Shown here: in pieces, positions 32,338 to 39,539 of the stretch | How positions within the stretch are numbered: the first letter of the stretch is position 1 | Layout of the letters: the number at the start of each line of letters is the position of its first letter | NCBI GenBank assembly: GCA_903927725.1 | Contig: CAIYOC010000143.1 | Location: forward strand, 1 to 41,142 | Length of the DNA: 41,142 bases | DNA from: an uncultured bacterium | GTDB taxonomy: Bacteria; Planctomycetota; Phycisphaerae; Phycisphaerales; SM1A02 | Direction of reading: 5' to 3' | Notes under the pieces: generated by a model | What the model saw: the letters and a program-made list of their open reading frames with translations, nothing else | What the model was told of the DNA's origin: nothing | The model's database searches: none | Program-made: the position numbers and the translations under genes

Positions 32338-33972
32338 ATGCAACGCATCAGCCTCGCCATCGTGCCCGCCCTCGCCGCGACTGTCGTCGCGTCGGCGCAG
32401 GTTCCCTCCGTCCGCACCGGCCCGTCGTCATCGGCGACGCCGTACGTCGTGCCGGTCGCCGGCAGCCCGGTCACCGATCTCGTGTCGATCCTCACCGTGG
32501 GCGACACCATCGGCGGCTACCAGTTCCTCGGTATCCCTGATGGCATGGGTGCCTTCATGGCCGGTGGAAACATGAGGGTCTTCATCGACCACGAATTCAC
32601 CGCGTCGGCCGCCACCGGCCAGCGCGCCCACCAGCCCGCCGGTGTGTCCGGGGGCGGTTTCATCTCCGCGTGGGACATCAACCCGTCGACCCTGTCGGTG
32701 GTCAGCGGCTTCGACGCGATGACGTCGTGCGCGACCGTCACCAACGGCACCGGCGGCAGCCTGTACAAGTTCGCTCGCTTCTGCTCGGGCGACGTTCCCG
32801 AAGTGCGTGCGCTCTACAACGCCGACAGCGGCAAGGGCACCCAGAACCGCTTCTTCATCTGCGGTGAAGAATCGGGCACCCCGGGTCGCATGATCGCGAC
32901 GGACCTCGACACCGGCGTGGCCTACCAGATGACCGCCTTCGATGCCTCCGTGGGCTCGTGGGAGAACGGCCTGGCGCGTCCGATGGCGAGCGACACCACC
33001 GTGGTGATCGGCACTTCCGATGGCGGCGCCAACCGCGTGTTCGTGTACGTCGGCACCAAGCAGTCCACCGGTACTCCGGCGGAGCGCGCGGGCCTGATGA
33101 ACGGCACGGCGTACGGCATTCAGGTGCAGGTCAACGGTGCCAACATCGCCACCGAGAGCCGCGACTTCGGTCTCTCGGCTGCCTCGCCCGCTGTCTTCTC
33201 GGGCACCTTCACCCTCGCTGCGGGCGGCACGGCGGCGGGAACGACCTTCCTCCGTCCCGAGGATGGCGCGTGGGATCCGGCGAATCCGGCGGACTTCTAC
33301 TTCGTCAACACCGATCGCATGAGCACCACCACTTCAGGTACGCCTCAGGCCCACGGCAGCCGCCTCTATCGCCTCCGCTTCAGCGACGTGAACAACGTCC
33401 TCGCCGGCGGCACGATCGAAGCTGTCCTCGACGGCACCGACGTCATGGAGATGGGTGACAATCTCTGCGTGTACAACACCATCCAGGGTGGTACTCGCGT
33501 GCTCCTGCAGGAAGACCCGGGCAACCACCCGCACAGCGCCAAGACCTTGGTCTACGACGCTCAGGCCGATTCGCTGCAGGTGATCCTGAAGTCCGACTCG
33601 GCTCGTTTCGGCGATGTGGGCCTTGCTGCCACGGCTCCGTTCACCCAGGACGAGGAAAACTCGGGCGTGTTCGATGCCCGCGACACCCTCGGGCTCGGCT
33701 GGTTCGTCGGCAACATGCAGGCGCACTACGCCGTCGCTGCCCCGATCATCGAAGGCGGCCAGCTCTACGCGTTCTTTGCGCCTGAACTCGTCGGTTCCTG
33801 CATCGAGGATTGCGGCACGTCGCTCGACGGCATGGTCGACAGCGCCGACATGGGCGCGCTCCTGAGCGCCTGGGGCCAGGCGACCAACAGCCGCGCGGAC
33901 ATCAACCGCAACGGCTACGTCGACGGCGACGACTTCGCTCAGCTGCTGGCCAAGTGGGGCCCCTGCAACTGA
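32338..33972 (+). CDS. Secreted PhoX-like (DUF839) protein with C-terminal dockerin-like tail
   Basis: This 544-residue protein has a signal peptide (MQRISLAIVPALAATVVASAQ) and a body that resembles the PhoX/DUF839 beta-propeller of calcium-dependent alkaline phosphatases: MRVFIDHEFTAS, ESGTPGRMIATDLDTG, FLRPEDGAWDPANPADFYFVNTD, EMGDNLCVYNTIQGG and LLQEDPGNHPHSAK. Enzyme activity is unproven. The last 55 residues are a Cys-bounded tail with two EF-hand-like repeats: a weak first copy (SLDGMVDSADMGALLSAWG) and a better second (DINRNGYVDGDDFAQLLAKWG), ending PCN. Such tails in Planctomycetota are thought to anchor or assemble secreted proteins. AGGAG at 32324-32328 sits 9 nt before the ATG. A strong terminator follows the stop. 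Confidence 0.85.
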   Translation: MQRISLAIVPALAATVVASAQVPSVRTGPSSSATPYVVPVAGSPVTDLVSILTVGDTIGGYQFLGIPDGMGAFMAGGNMRVFIDHEFTASAATGQRAHQPAGVSGGGFISAWDINPSTLSVVSGFDAMTSCATVTNGTGGSLYKFARFCSGDVPEVRALYNADSGKGTQNRFFICGEESGTPGRMIATDLDTGVAYQMTAFDASVGSWENGLARPMASDTTVVIGTSDGGANRVFVYVGTKQSTGTPAERAGLMNGTAYGIQVQVNGANIATESRDFGLSAASPAVFSGTFTLAAGGTAAGTTFLRPEDGAWDPANPADFYFVNTDRMSTTTSGTPQAHGSRLYRLRFSDVNNVLAGGTIEAVLDGTDVMEMGDNLCVYNTIQGGTRVLLQEDPGNHPHSAKTLVYDAQADSLQVILKSDSARFGDVGLAATAPFTQDEENSGVFDARDTLGLGWFVGNMQAHYAVAAPIIEGGQLYAFFAPELVGSCIEDCGTSLDGMVDSADMGALLSAWGQATNSRADINRNGYVDGDDFAQLLAKWGPCN

Positions 33973-34007
33973 GTCGGGATCCGATCCCGCACAAGCACTA
34001 GGCAGTT

Positions 34008-34046
34008 GCGCCCCCCAGGGTCGTCTTGGGGGGCGCTTTCTTTTTT
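34008..34046 (+). terminator. Rho-independent terminator after the PhoX-like gene
   Basis: GCGCCCCCC (34008-34016) pairs perfectly with GGGGGGCGC (34028-34036) around an 11-nt loop, followed by TTTCTTTTTT (34037-34046). It lies 36 nt after the stop codon. Confidence 0.93.
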
Positions 34047-34127
34047 GCCCGCTCAAGGTCCCCACCGAGGGCCCCTGGACCGAACCTGTGCCCGGGACGT
34101 TCCTCGATTCCGGTGCGCTCCAACGGA

Positions 34128-34133
34128 TACGTT
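34128..34133 (+). promoter_or_regulatory. TANNNT hexamer (TACGTT) for the methyltransferase gene
   Basis: TACGTT ends 6 nt before the GTG at 34140, the spacer being six C residues. It supports GTG as the start. Confidence 0.55.
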
Positions 34134-34139
34134 CCCCCC

Positions 34140-34961
34140 GTGAGCAGTCCCACCGACTACGTCCTTGGCACGCACGATCCCGAGGCCGATCGCCTGCGCG
34201 TGCAGCATGAACTCTGGATCGACGAGGCCTCGCGCGCCTGGGATGCCATCGGCGTGGCTGCCGGAGCGCACGTGATCGATCTCGGCTGCGGACCGGGCCT
34301 CGTGACCGAAGCGCTTGCCGAACGCGTCGGACCCACGGGTCGCGCGGTCGGCATCGAACTCTCACCCGCGTTCGCGGCCCAGGCTCGCGCTCGCTGCGCG
34401 CGCTTCGGAAGCGCCGCAGCGATCGAGGAACTCGATCTCATGGCGGCCCATCTGCCGAACGACCTGCACCGCCAGTTCGATGCTGCATGGATCCGCTGGC
34501 TGCTCATGTTCCTTCCGGATCCGGGGCGCGTCCTCTCGCTGGCGCACGAGGCGCTCCATCCGGGTGGCCTGATCGCCATCCACGAATACGTGAACTACCC
34601 GACCTACGGACTGCTCGATGGCAGCCCGCGCATTGCCGAGTTCGTGCAGTACGCCATGGCAAGCTTCGGCAAGGGCGGCGGCGATGCCAACATCGCCCGG
34701 CGACTGCCGGCACTGCTCGCCATGCACGGGTTCGATCTCGTCCAGGTTCGGCCCATCGCACGCGTGGCACGGCCGAACGACTCGCTCTGGCATTGGCCTG
34801 CAGGCTTCGTGCGCACCTATGCGCCACGCCTTGTCGAGCTCGGCTTTGCAGACCATGCATGGCTCGAGGCCACGCTCGCCGAGCTCACCGCGGCAGAGCG
34901 TGATCCATCGAGCGTGCTCATGTGCCCAACCCTGCTTGAACTGGTGGCGCGACGGCGCTGA
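34140..34961 (+). CDS. SAM-dependent class I methyltransferase
   Basis: The 273-residue Rossmann-fold methyltransferase (Methyltransf_11/UbiE-like) has motif I VIDLGCGPGLVTEALAERVG, post-I GIELSPAFAAQARAR, the motif II/IV region AAWIRWLLMFLPDPGRVL and motif III EALHPGGLIAIHEYV. The C-terminal half, with a small helical cap, presumably selects the substrate, which is unknown. The frame is open back to 34026, but that stretch includes the preceding terminator, so it is not coding. The GTG at 34140 starts the sequence where homology begins (SSPTDYVLGTHDPEADR) and lies 6 nt after TACGTT (34128-34133). It is a single gene convergent with rutE, with only 18 nt between the stops. Confidence 0.9.
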   Translation: MSSPTDYVLGTHDPEADRLRVQHELWIDEASRAWDAIGVAAGAHVIDLGCGPGLVTEALAERVGPTGRAVGIELSPAFAAQARARCARFGSAAAIEELDLMAAHLPNDLHRQFDAAWIRWLLMFLPDPGRVLSLAHEALHPGGLIAIHEYVNYPTYGLLDGSPRIAEFVQYAMASFGKGGGDANIARRLPALLAMHGFDLVQVRPIARVARPNDSLWHWPAGFVRTYAPRLVELGFADHAWLEATLAELTAAERDPSSVLMCPTLLELVARRR

Positions 34962-34979
34962 GCCGCGCCCCAATCCCGA

Positions 34980-35567
34980 TCACGCGATGCGGCACGCCTC
35001 GGCGAACTCGAAGCGCGGCGATCGCGGGTAGAGCGCCGCTGCATCACCGTGACCGAGGTTGCAGAGCATGTTCGAGCGCCACGTCGTCCCGGCCAGGAAC
35101 TCGCGATCGACCGCCGCCTTGTCGAACCCGGACATCGGGCCGCAGTCCAGCCCCAGCGCACGCGCAGCCAGCATGAAATAGGCGCACTGCAGCGAGCTGT
35201 TGCGGAAGGCCGACTCGTCGATGAGGGGCTGGTTGCCCGCGAACCAGCTTCGGGCATCCGCATGGGGAAAGAGCTTGGGGAGCTGCTCATGGAACTCCGC
35301 GTCCATGGCGAGGATCGCCGTCACGGGAGCCGACCGGGTCTTCTCGACGTTGCCGGGCGCCACGCACGACAGCAGCTTCGATTTCGCCTCGGCGCCCTTC
35401 ACGAACACCACCCGCAGCGGGCAGCAGTTCGCGCTCGTGGGCGCCCAGCGCAGCAGGTTCCAGATCTCCTGCAGCGTGGCATCATCGACCCGCTGCGACG
35501 TCCATCCGTTGTGGGTGCGCGCCTTCAGGAAGAGCTGGTCGATCGCCGCGGGGTCGATGGTGTTCAT
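34980..35567 (-). CDS. rutE: Malonic semialdehyde reductase-like nitroreductase
   Basis: This is a 195-residue flavoenzyme of the nitroreductase fold that matches RutE, which reduces malonic semialdehyde to 3-hydroxypropionate during uracil breakdown. Signatures match almost block for block: LFLKARTHNGWTSQ, RWAPTSANCCPLRVVFVKG, GNVEKTRSAPVTAILAMD, FPHADARSWFAGN, FRNSSLQCAYFMLAARALGLDCGPMSGFD, GTTWRSNMLCNLGHGD and YPRSPRFEFAEACR. The rest of the rut pathway is absent here, so in this genome the enzyme may detoxify other aldehydes or nitro compounds. TAGACT at 35574-35579 (minus strand) ends 6 nt before the ATG. It is divergent from the next gene across 44 bp, with two facing hexamers. Confidence 0.93.
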   Translation of the reverse strand: MNTIDPAAIDQLFLKARTHNGWTSQRVDDATLQEIWNLLRWAPTSANCCPLRVVFVKGAEAKSKLLSCVAPGNVEKTRSAPVTAILAMDAEFHEQLPKLFPHADARSWFAGNQPLIDESAFRNSSLQCAYFMLAARALGLDCGPMSGFDKAAVDREFLAGTTWRSNMLCNLGHGDAAALYPRSPRFEFAEACRIA

Positions 35568-35573
35568 GCATGA

Positions 35574-35579
35574 AGTCTA
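35574..35579 (-). promoter_or_regulatory. TANNNT hexamer (TAGACT) for rutE
   Basis: TAGACT on the minus strand ends 6 nt before the ATG at 35567. It faces the hexamer of the divergent methyltransferase gene 21 bp away. Confidence 0.55.
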
Positions 35580-35599
35580 GGGATGCAGGCCGCGCTCGG

Positions 35600-35605
35600 T
35601 AGTCT
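35600..35605 (+). promoter_or_regulatory. TANNNT hexamer (TAGTCT) for the ICMT-like gene
   Basis: TAGTCT ends 6 nt before the ATG at 35612. No Shine-Dalgarno is present. Confidence 0.55.
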
Positions 35606-35611
35606 CCGCGC

Positions 35612-36202
35612 ATGGGTACTCGCCTGCCGCTTGCCAAAGTCCTCTCCTGCTCGGTGTTCGGCCTGGCCCTCGTCACTGGCCACTCATGGGTTGAACCGGG
35701 CTGGATGGATCAGGCACTCGCGGCTACGGGCTTCGCGCTGCTGATCATCGCGATGGCTGGCCGGATCTGGTGCGGCTCACACATCGCCGGCCGCAAGACG
35801 GTCGAGTTGGTCACGGATGGCCCCTACTCCGTCTGCCGCAACCCGCTCTACTTCTTCTCGCTGCTGGCCTTCATCGGTGCCGGCCTGAGCTTCGAGAGCC
35901 TCTCGCTCGCTGCGATCTTCGGCGCGGTCTTCTTCCTGACGCACTGGCGCACCATCCACCTCGAGGAACAGGTGCTTCGCGAGCGATTCGGCGCGGTCTT
36001 TGGTGCATACGAGGCCAGGGTTCCGCGCCTGATCCCGCGGCCTTCGCTCTACCACGCGGAACCCTTCCACAACGTGGGCACCGTGGCGTTCAACAGGATC
36101 CTGCGCGAAGCGCTGCTCGTCCCGCTCGTCTACCTCGCGGCGCAGGGCATCGAGTTCGCGCACGATCACGGTGCGGTCCCGGTGCTGCTGCACCTCTATT
36201 GA
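35612..36202 (+). CDS. Isoprenylcysteine carboxyl methyltransferase-like membrane protein
   Basis: The 196-residue integral membrane protein is of the ICMT/PEMT-like family, which uses S-adenosylmethionine to methylate lipid-linked or small substrates. It has about four to five hydrophobic segments. The family core is clear: TDGPYSVCRNPLYFFSLLAFIGAGL, followed by the SAM-binding-type block LEEQVLRERFGAVFGAYEARVPRLIP. Bacteria do not generally prenylate proteins with CaaX boxes, so the real substrate is unknown. TAGTCT at 35600-35605 ends 6 nt before the ATG. The gene is convergent with cutC, and the two stop regions overlap by 7 nt. Confidence 0.87.
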   Translation: MGTRLPLAKVLSCSVFGLALVTGHSWVEPGWMDQALAATGFALLIIAMAGRIWCGSHIAGRKTVELVTDGPYSVCRNPLYFFSLLAFIGAGLSFESLSLAAIFGAVFFLTHWRTIHLEEQVLRERFGAVFGAYEARVPRLIPRPSLYHAEPFHNVGTVAFNRILREALLVPLVYLAAQGIEFAHDHGAVPVLLHLY

Positions 36203-36951
36203 CCATCCAGCACAGCACGCAGCGCGCGCCCCTCGGCGGCATCGAGCACGCCGCCCACTCGGCAGCTCGAGTGCAGGTCGCATGAAACACGCATGAACTC
36301 GCGAGCGTTGCTCGACCGCACCCCACCGCCGGGCACGATCGTCACGCAGCGCAGGCCTCGTGCCGCAGCATGGGCCTCTGCGACCTGCGCATCACGCATC
36401 AGGCGATCGACGCGCGAGCCGACCGTGGCGACCGAAGCATCCCAGCCGAAGACACCGGCCGTCACCACGCGCTCCATGCCGAGCTCGACGAGATCACGCA
36501 TGGCCCGGTCCCGATCGCGCACCAAGTCCAGCGTTCGCAGAAAGGCCACGCCCAGCCCCAGCGCCCGCGCCGGTCCGGCGAGCCGCTCCATGGCCTCGAC
36601 ATCGATCGATGCATCGCTGCGCAGGAGTCCGATCGCCACATCATGGGCACCGACCCGAGCCATCGATTCGATCTCGCGCAGGCACGCCTCGATGACGACG
36701 GGCGTGGCGACGAACGCCTCGAGCACCGGCGCGACCACGGCCGCCGGAACCCGCGGCCTGATCATCGCCACGACGCGCGCACCGGGGCGACCGGCCTCAT
36801 CCATCGCACCACGCACGGCCCGGACGAGGTCCGGGGTTGGCGTCCACCCCTCGGTCGAGAGGTCGTCGCAGACCTCAAGCCGGTCGGCGAACGGCATCGA
36901 CGCCATGGCACCTTCAACGCTCTCGATCGGAACTTCCAGCACAGGTCTCAT
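36196..36951 (-). CDS. cutC: CutC family protein
   Basis: The 251-residue TIM-barrel protein is of the CutC family, long labelled 'copper homeostasis' although its actual activity is unclear. The family pattern is visible: VLEVPIESVEGAMAS, RLEVCDDLSTEGWTPTPDLVRAV, ARVVAMIRPR, HDVAIGLLRSDASIDVEAMERL, LGLGVAFLRTLDLVRDRDRAM, LVELGMERVVTAG, CVTIVPGGGVRSSN and SCDLHSSC. Some strands (for example FLRTLDLV in place of the usual FHRAFD) differ from the canonical form. AGAGGAG just before the ATG at 36951 supports that start over an upstream ATG at 36981. It is not adjacent to copA, so no operon link with copper export is implied. Confidence 0.85.
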   Translation of the reverse strand: MRPVLEVPIESVEGAMASMPFADRLEVCDDLSTEGWTPTPDLVRAVRGAMDEAGRPGARVVAMIRPRVPAAVVAPVLEAFVATPVVIEACLREIESMARVGAHDVAIGLLRSDASIDVEAMERLAGPARALGLGVAFLRTLDLVRDRDRAMRDLVELGMERVVTAGVFGWDASVATVGSRVDRLMRDAQVAEAHAAARGLRCVTIVPGGGVRSSNAREFMRVSCDLHSSCRVGGVLDAAEGRALRAVLDGQ

Positions 36952-37047
36952 GGGGCGCTCCTCTGTTCGGACCGGGGTCATGACACTCGGATCGATCGAC
37001 GACCTATCGGCCCCTCGGTCAACTTCATGCGTTCGACCGCTTCGGGC

Positions 37048-37075
37048 TTGGAAGTGTCCATTATGGGGCTAGATT
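37048..37075 (+). promoter_or_regulatory. Candidate promoter of the secreted peptidase gene
   Basis: TTGGAA (37048-37053) and TAGATT (37070-37075) are separated by 16 bp; each matches the sigma-70 consensus at four of six positions. A leader of about 70 nt with a hairpin and a GGAGA Shine-Dalgarno would follow. Confidence 0.4.
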
Positions 37076-37084
37076 TCGCCAAGC

Positions 37085-37108
37085 GTCCGGTCGGTCACCC
37101 GACCGGGC
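37085..37108 (+). promoter_or_regulatory. Strong hairpin in the peptidase 5' leader
   Basis: CCGGTCGG at 37087-37094 pairs perfectly with CCGACCGG at 37099-37106 around the loop TCAC. A wobble and one more G-C pair extend the stem to ten. It begins about 10 nt after the candidate -10 box, near the expected 5' end of the mRNA. There is no U-tract, so it is not a terminator. Confidence 0.5.
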
Positions 37109-37151
37109 TGTCTTGTCACCATCCGAAGACCATCCACGGAGACTGAACGAC

Positions 37152-39449
37152 ATGTCACGACTCACCATGCCGACCGCCCTGACCTTGATCGCCTGCGTGC
37201 TCGGCGCTCCATCCGCCCTCGCTGCCGAAGTTGGCGTCGATGGCCACCCGTCGATCGGTGCACAGCAGCCGGCACAGGAGTCGGTGCCGAGCCTGAGCGA
37301 GGCGTTCGGCATGGAGTTCGTGCCGGTGCCGCTGCACGTGCTGCCGCCGCAGGACAACGAGTTCTTCATGACCGAGGACGTGATCCTCGGCAATGGCACG
37401 GGCCAGAATCCCTACCGCTTCGCTGTGCCCACCCCAGCGGCTCTCGAGCTCGGCAGCGGCGAATGGATCGAGGTCGAAGGTGGCCGCCTGTGGCGGACCC
37501 GCATCGCGTCGCCGAACGCGACGACGGCGCGCCTTCACCTGAAGGGCATCGACCTGCCGGCGGGACAGCAGCTGCGCATGTCGGCGCCGGGCTGGGCTGA
37601 CTCCGTCATCGGGCCGATCGAAGGCGTTGGAGAGTTCGGCACCGGCGAGGCATGGAGCCTGTCGCTACCGACCAACGAAGTGCTCCTGGAGTGGTTCGTG
37701 CCGCACGGATCGGCTGCCAAGCAGCTTCCGTTCGCCGAAGCCGACTACTACCACGGCTACCGACAGATCTGGAAGCTCGAGGAGGAAGGCAGCGACGGCG
37801 GTCTCGCGGTCGGCACCTGCCACCTCGACCCGATTTGCTTCCCGACGTGGGTCGGTGAATCAAACGGCACGGTGCGCCTGATCTTCTCGGGTTCGCTCTG
37901 CTCGGGCCAGCTCACGGCCACGACCGCAGTCGATGAGACCCCCTACGTCATGACGGCGAATCACTGCATCGCCACGCAGTCCATCGCCAACAGCTGCCAG
38001 TTCAACTTCTTCTACCGCCGCAACACGTGTGCCTCCACGGCCACGGCCTCGGCCGGCAGCAACGTCACGGGCGGCGACCTGGTGGTCACGCAGGCCGCCA
38101 GCGACTGCACGCTGCTCATGATCCGACCGACGCTGCCGGCCAACGTCTATTGGGTCGGCTGGACCAACGCCAACGTCCCCACGAGCACCGCCTCCACCTG
38201 CGTGCACCATCCGGACGGCAGCTACCAGCGCATCTCGTTCGGCACGAAGAACGCGGCGTCCTTCCCCTGCGGGAGCCCGCAGACGAACTGGTCGAGCGTG
38301 TCTTGGAACAGCGCGACGCAGTACGGCGTGACCTCGATCGGCGTGACCGAAGGCGGCTCGTCGGGCAGCGCGATCTACCGCAACAGCGATCGACGCATGT
38401 ACGGCGTGCTGACGTGCGGTGGCAGCTCGTGCACCAACACGGCCGCGGACGACGGCTACGGCCGGCTCGACGTGGCGATCAGCAGCGGCGGCTTCGCCAC
38501 CCCGTTGGCTGCCGGCACCGATGATGCGCAGGAACCCAATGATTCCTGCGCCGCGCCGCGCGTCCTCGCCAACGGCACCTACGCTGGCATGGTCGTCAAG
38601 CGCATCGACGAGGACTGGTACCAGATCTCCAGCGCGCCCGGTACGGTCGTGAGTGCCAGCGCGACCTACACCCATGCCAACGGCGACATCGACCTCGAAC
38701 TGTTCTCGTCGTGCGGCAGCACGGCACTGGCCAGCGACCTTGGCAATGTGAACAACGCGTCGATCAACTACACCAACTCCAGCGGCTCCAACACGCTCTT
38801 CCTGCGCGTGTTCCTGTCCACCGACACCCGCAACGAGTACAGCCTGACCGTGTCGAGCTCGGCGCCGCCGACCCCGGCCAACGACGAGTGTGCTGCGGCC
38901 GTTGACATCACCGGCTCGGTCGCCTTCTCGACCGTCGGCGCCACCGACAGCACGACCGGCACCATTCCGGCCAGCTGCGACGATGGCGCGGGCACGAGCA
39001 TGCAGCGCGACATCTGGTACCGCATCTTCGCGCAGTGCACGGGCACGGCGACGGTGTCGACCTGCGGCGCATCCTTCGACACGCGCGTCGCGGTCTACCA
39101 GGGCTTCACTTGCCCGACCACCTCGTCGGTCCCGGTCGGCTGCGATGACAACACCACCGGTTGTGCAGGCAACGGCTCGCAGGTGACTTGGCAGGCCAAT
39201 GCCGGCTCGGTCTACTACATCCGCGTCGGTTCACCGATCGCGGCCAGTGGCACCGGCCAGCTGGTGTACTCGTGCGTCGAAGTGCCGCTCTGCCCGGCCG
39301 ACCTGGACGGCGACGGCGTCGTGGGCGGCGGTGACCTCGGCGTGCTGCTCGGCGCCTGGGGCACGGCAAGTGCCGACCTCGACGACGACGGCCTCGTCGA
39401 CGGCAGCGACCTGGGCATCATGCTCGGCGCGTGGGGCAACTGCCCGTAA
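37152..39449 (+). CDS. Secreted trypsin-like peptidase with PPC-type domain and dockerin-like tail
   Basis: The 765-residue exported protease has a signal peptide ([18 protein letters not shown], cleaved near ALA), an N-terminal beta domain, then a trypsin-fold domain like lysyl endopeptidase. The triad residues are His271 (TANHC), Asp318 (SDCTLL) and Ser404 (GGSSGS), with several Cys pairs. Next come a PPC-like beta domain from about 460 ([34 protein letters not shown]), a second Cys-rich beta domain ([30 protein letters not shown]), and a Cys-bounded tail with two clean EF-hand-like repeats ([21 protein letters not shown] and [21 protein letters not shown]). It likely digests external protein. 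GGAGA sits 9 nt before the ATG; a promoter-like pair and a leader hairpin lie upstream. Confidence 0.92.
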   Translation: MSRLTMPTALTLIACVLGAPSALAAEVGVDGHPSIGAQQPAQESVPSLSEAFGMEFVPVPLHVLPPQDNEFFMTEDVILGNGTGQNPYRFAVPTPAALELGSGEWIEVEGGRLWRTRIASPNATTARLHLKGIDLPAGQQLRMSAPGWADSVIGPIEGVGEFGTGEAWSLSLPTNEVLLEWFVPHGSAAKQLPFAEADYYHGYRQIWKLEEEGSDGGLAVGTCHLDPICFPTWVGESNGTVRLIFSGSLCSGQLTATTAVDETPYVMTANHCIATQSIANSCQFNFFYRRNTCASTATASAGSNVTGGDLVVTQAASDCTLLMIRPTLPANVYWVGWTNANVPTSTASTCVHHPDGSYQRISFGTKNAASFPCGSPQTNWSSVSWNSATQYGVTSIGVTEGGSSGSAIYRNSDRRMYGVLTCGGSSCTNTAADDGYGRLDVAISSGGFATPLAAGTDDAQEPNDSCAAPRVLANGTYAGMVVKRIDEDWYQISSAPGTVVSASATYTHANGDIDLELFSSCGSTALASDLGNVNNASINYTNSSGSNTLFLRVFLSTDTRNEYSLTVSSSAPPTPANDECAAAVDITGSVAFSTVGATDSTTGTIPASCDDGAGTSMQRDIWYRIFAQCTGTATVSTCGASFDTRVAVYQGFTCPTTSSVPVGCDDNTTGCAGNGSQVTWQANAGSVYYIRVGSPIAASGTGQLVYSCVEVPLCPADLDGDGVVGGGDLGVLLGAWGTASADLDDDGLVDGSDLGIMLGAWGNCP

Positions 39450-39474
39450 CAGGTCCGATCGATCGCATCACTCC

Positions 39475-39501
39475 AAGGCCCCCGTCACGAGCGGGGGCCT
39501 T
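39475..39501. terminator. Terminator hairpin between the peptidase and hexapeptide genes
   Basis: AAGGCCCCCG (39475-39484) pairs perfectly with CGGGGGCCTT (39492-39501) around a 7-nt loop, 25 nt after the peptidase stop. The symmetric AA/TT ends suit both convergent genes. Confidence 0.85.
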
Positions 39502-39539
39502 GTTCATTCCGCCCACCTCACGTCGCCGATCCCACCGCC

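Noticed and set aside
34026..34139. N-terminal extension of the methyltransferase
   Set aside because: The extension would start inside the 3' arm of the rho-independent terminator at 34008-34046, and homology begins only at the GTG at 34140.
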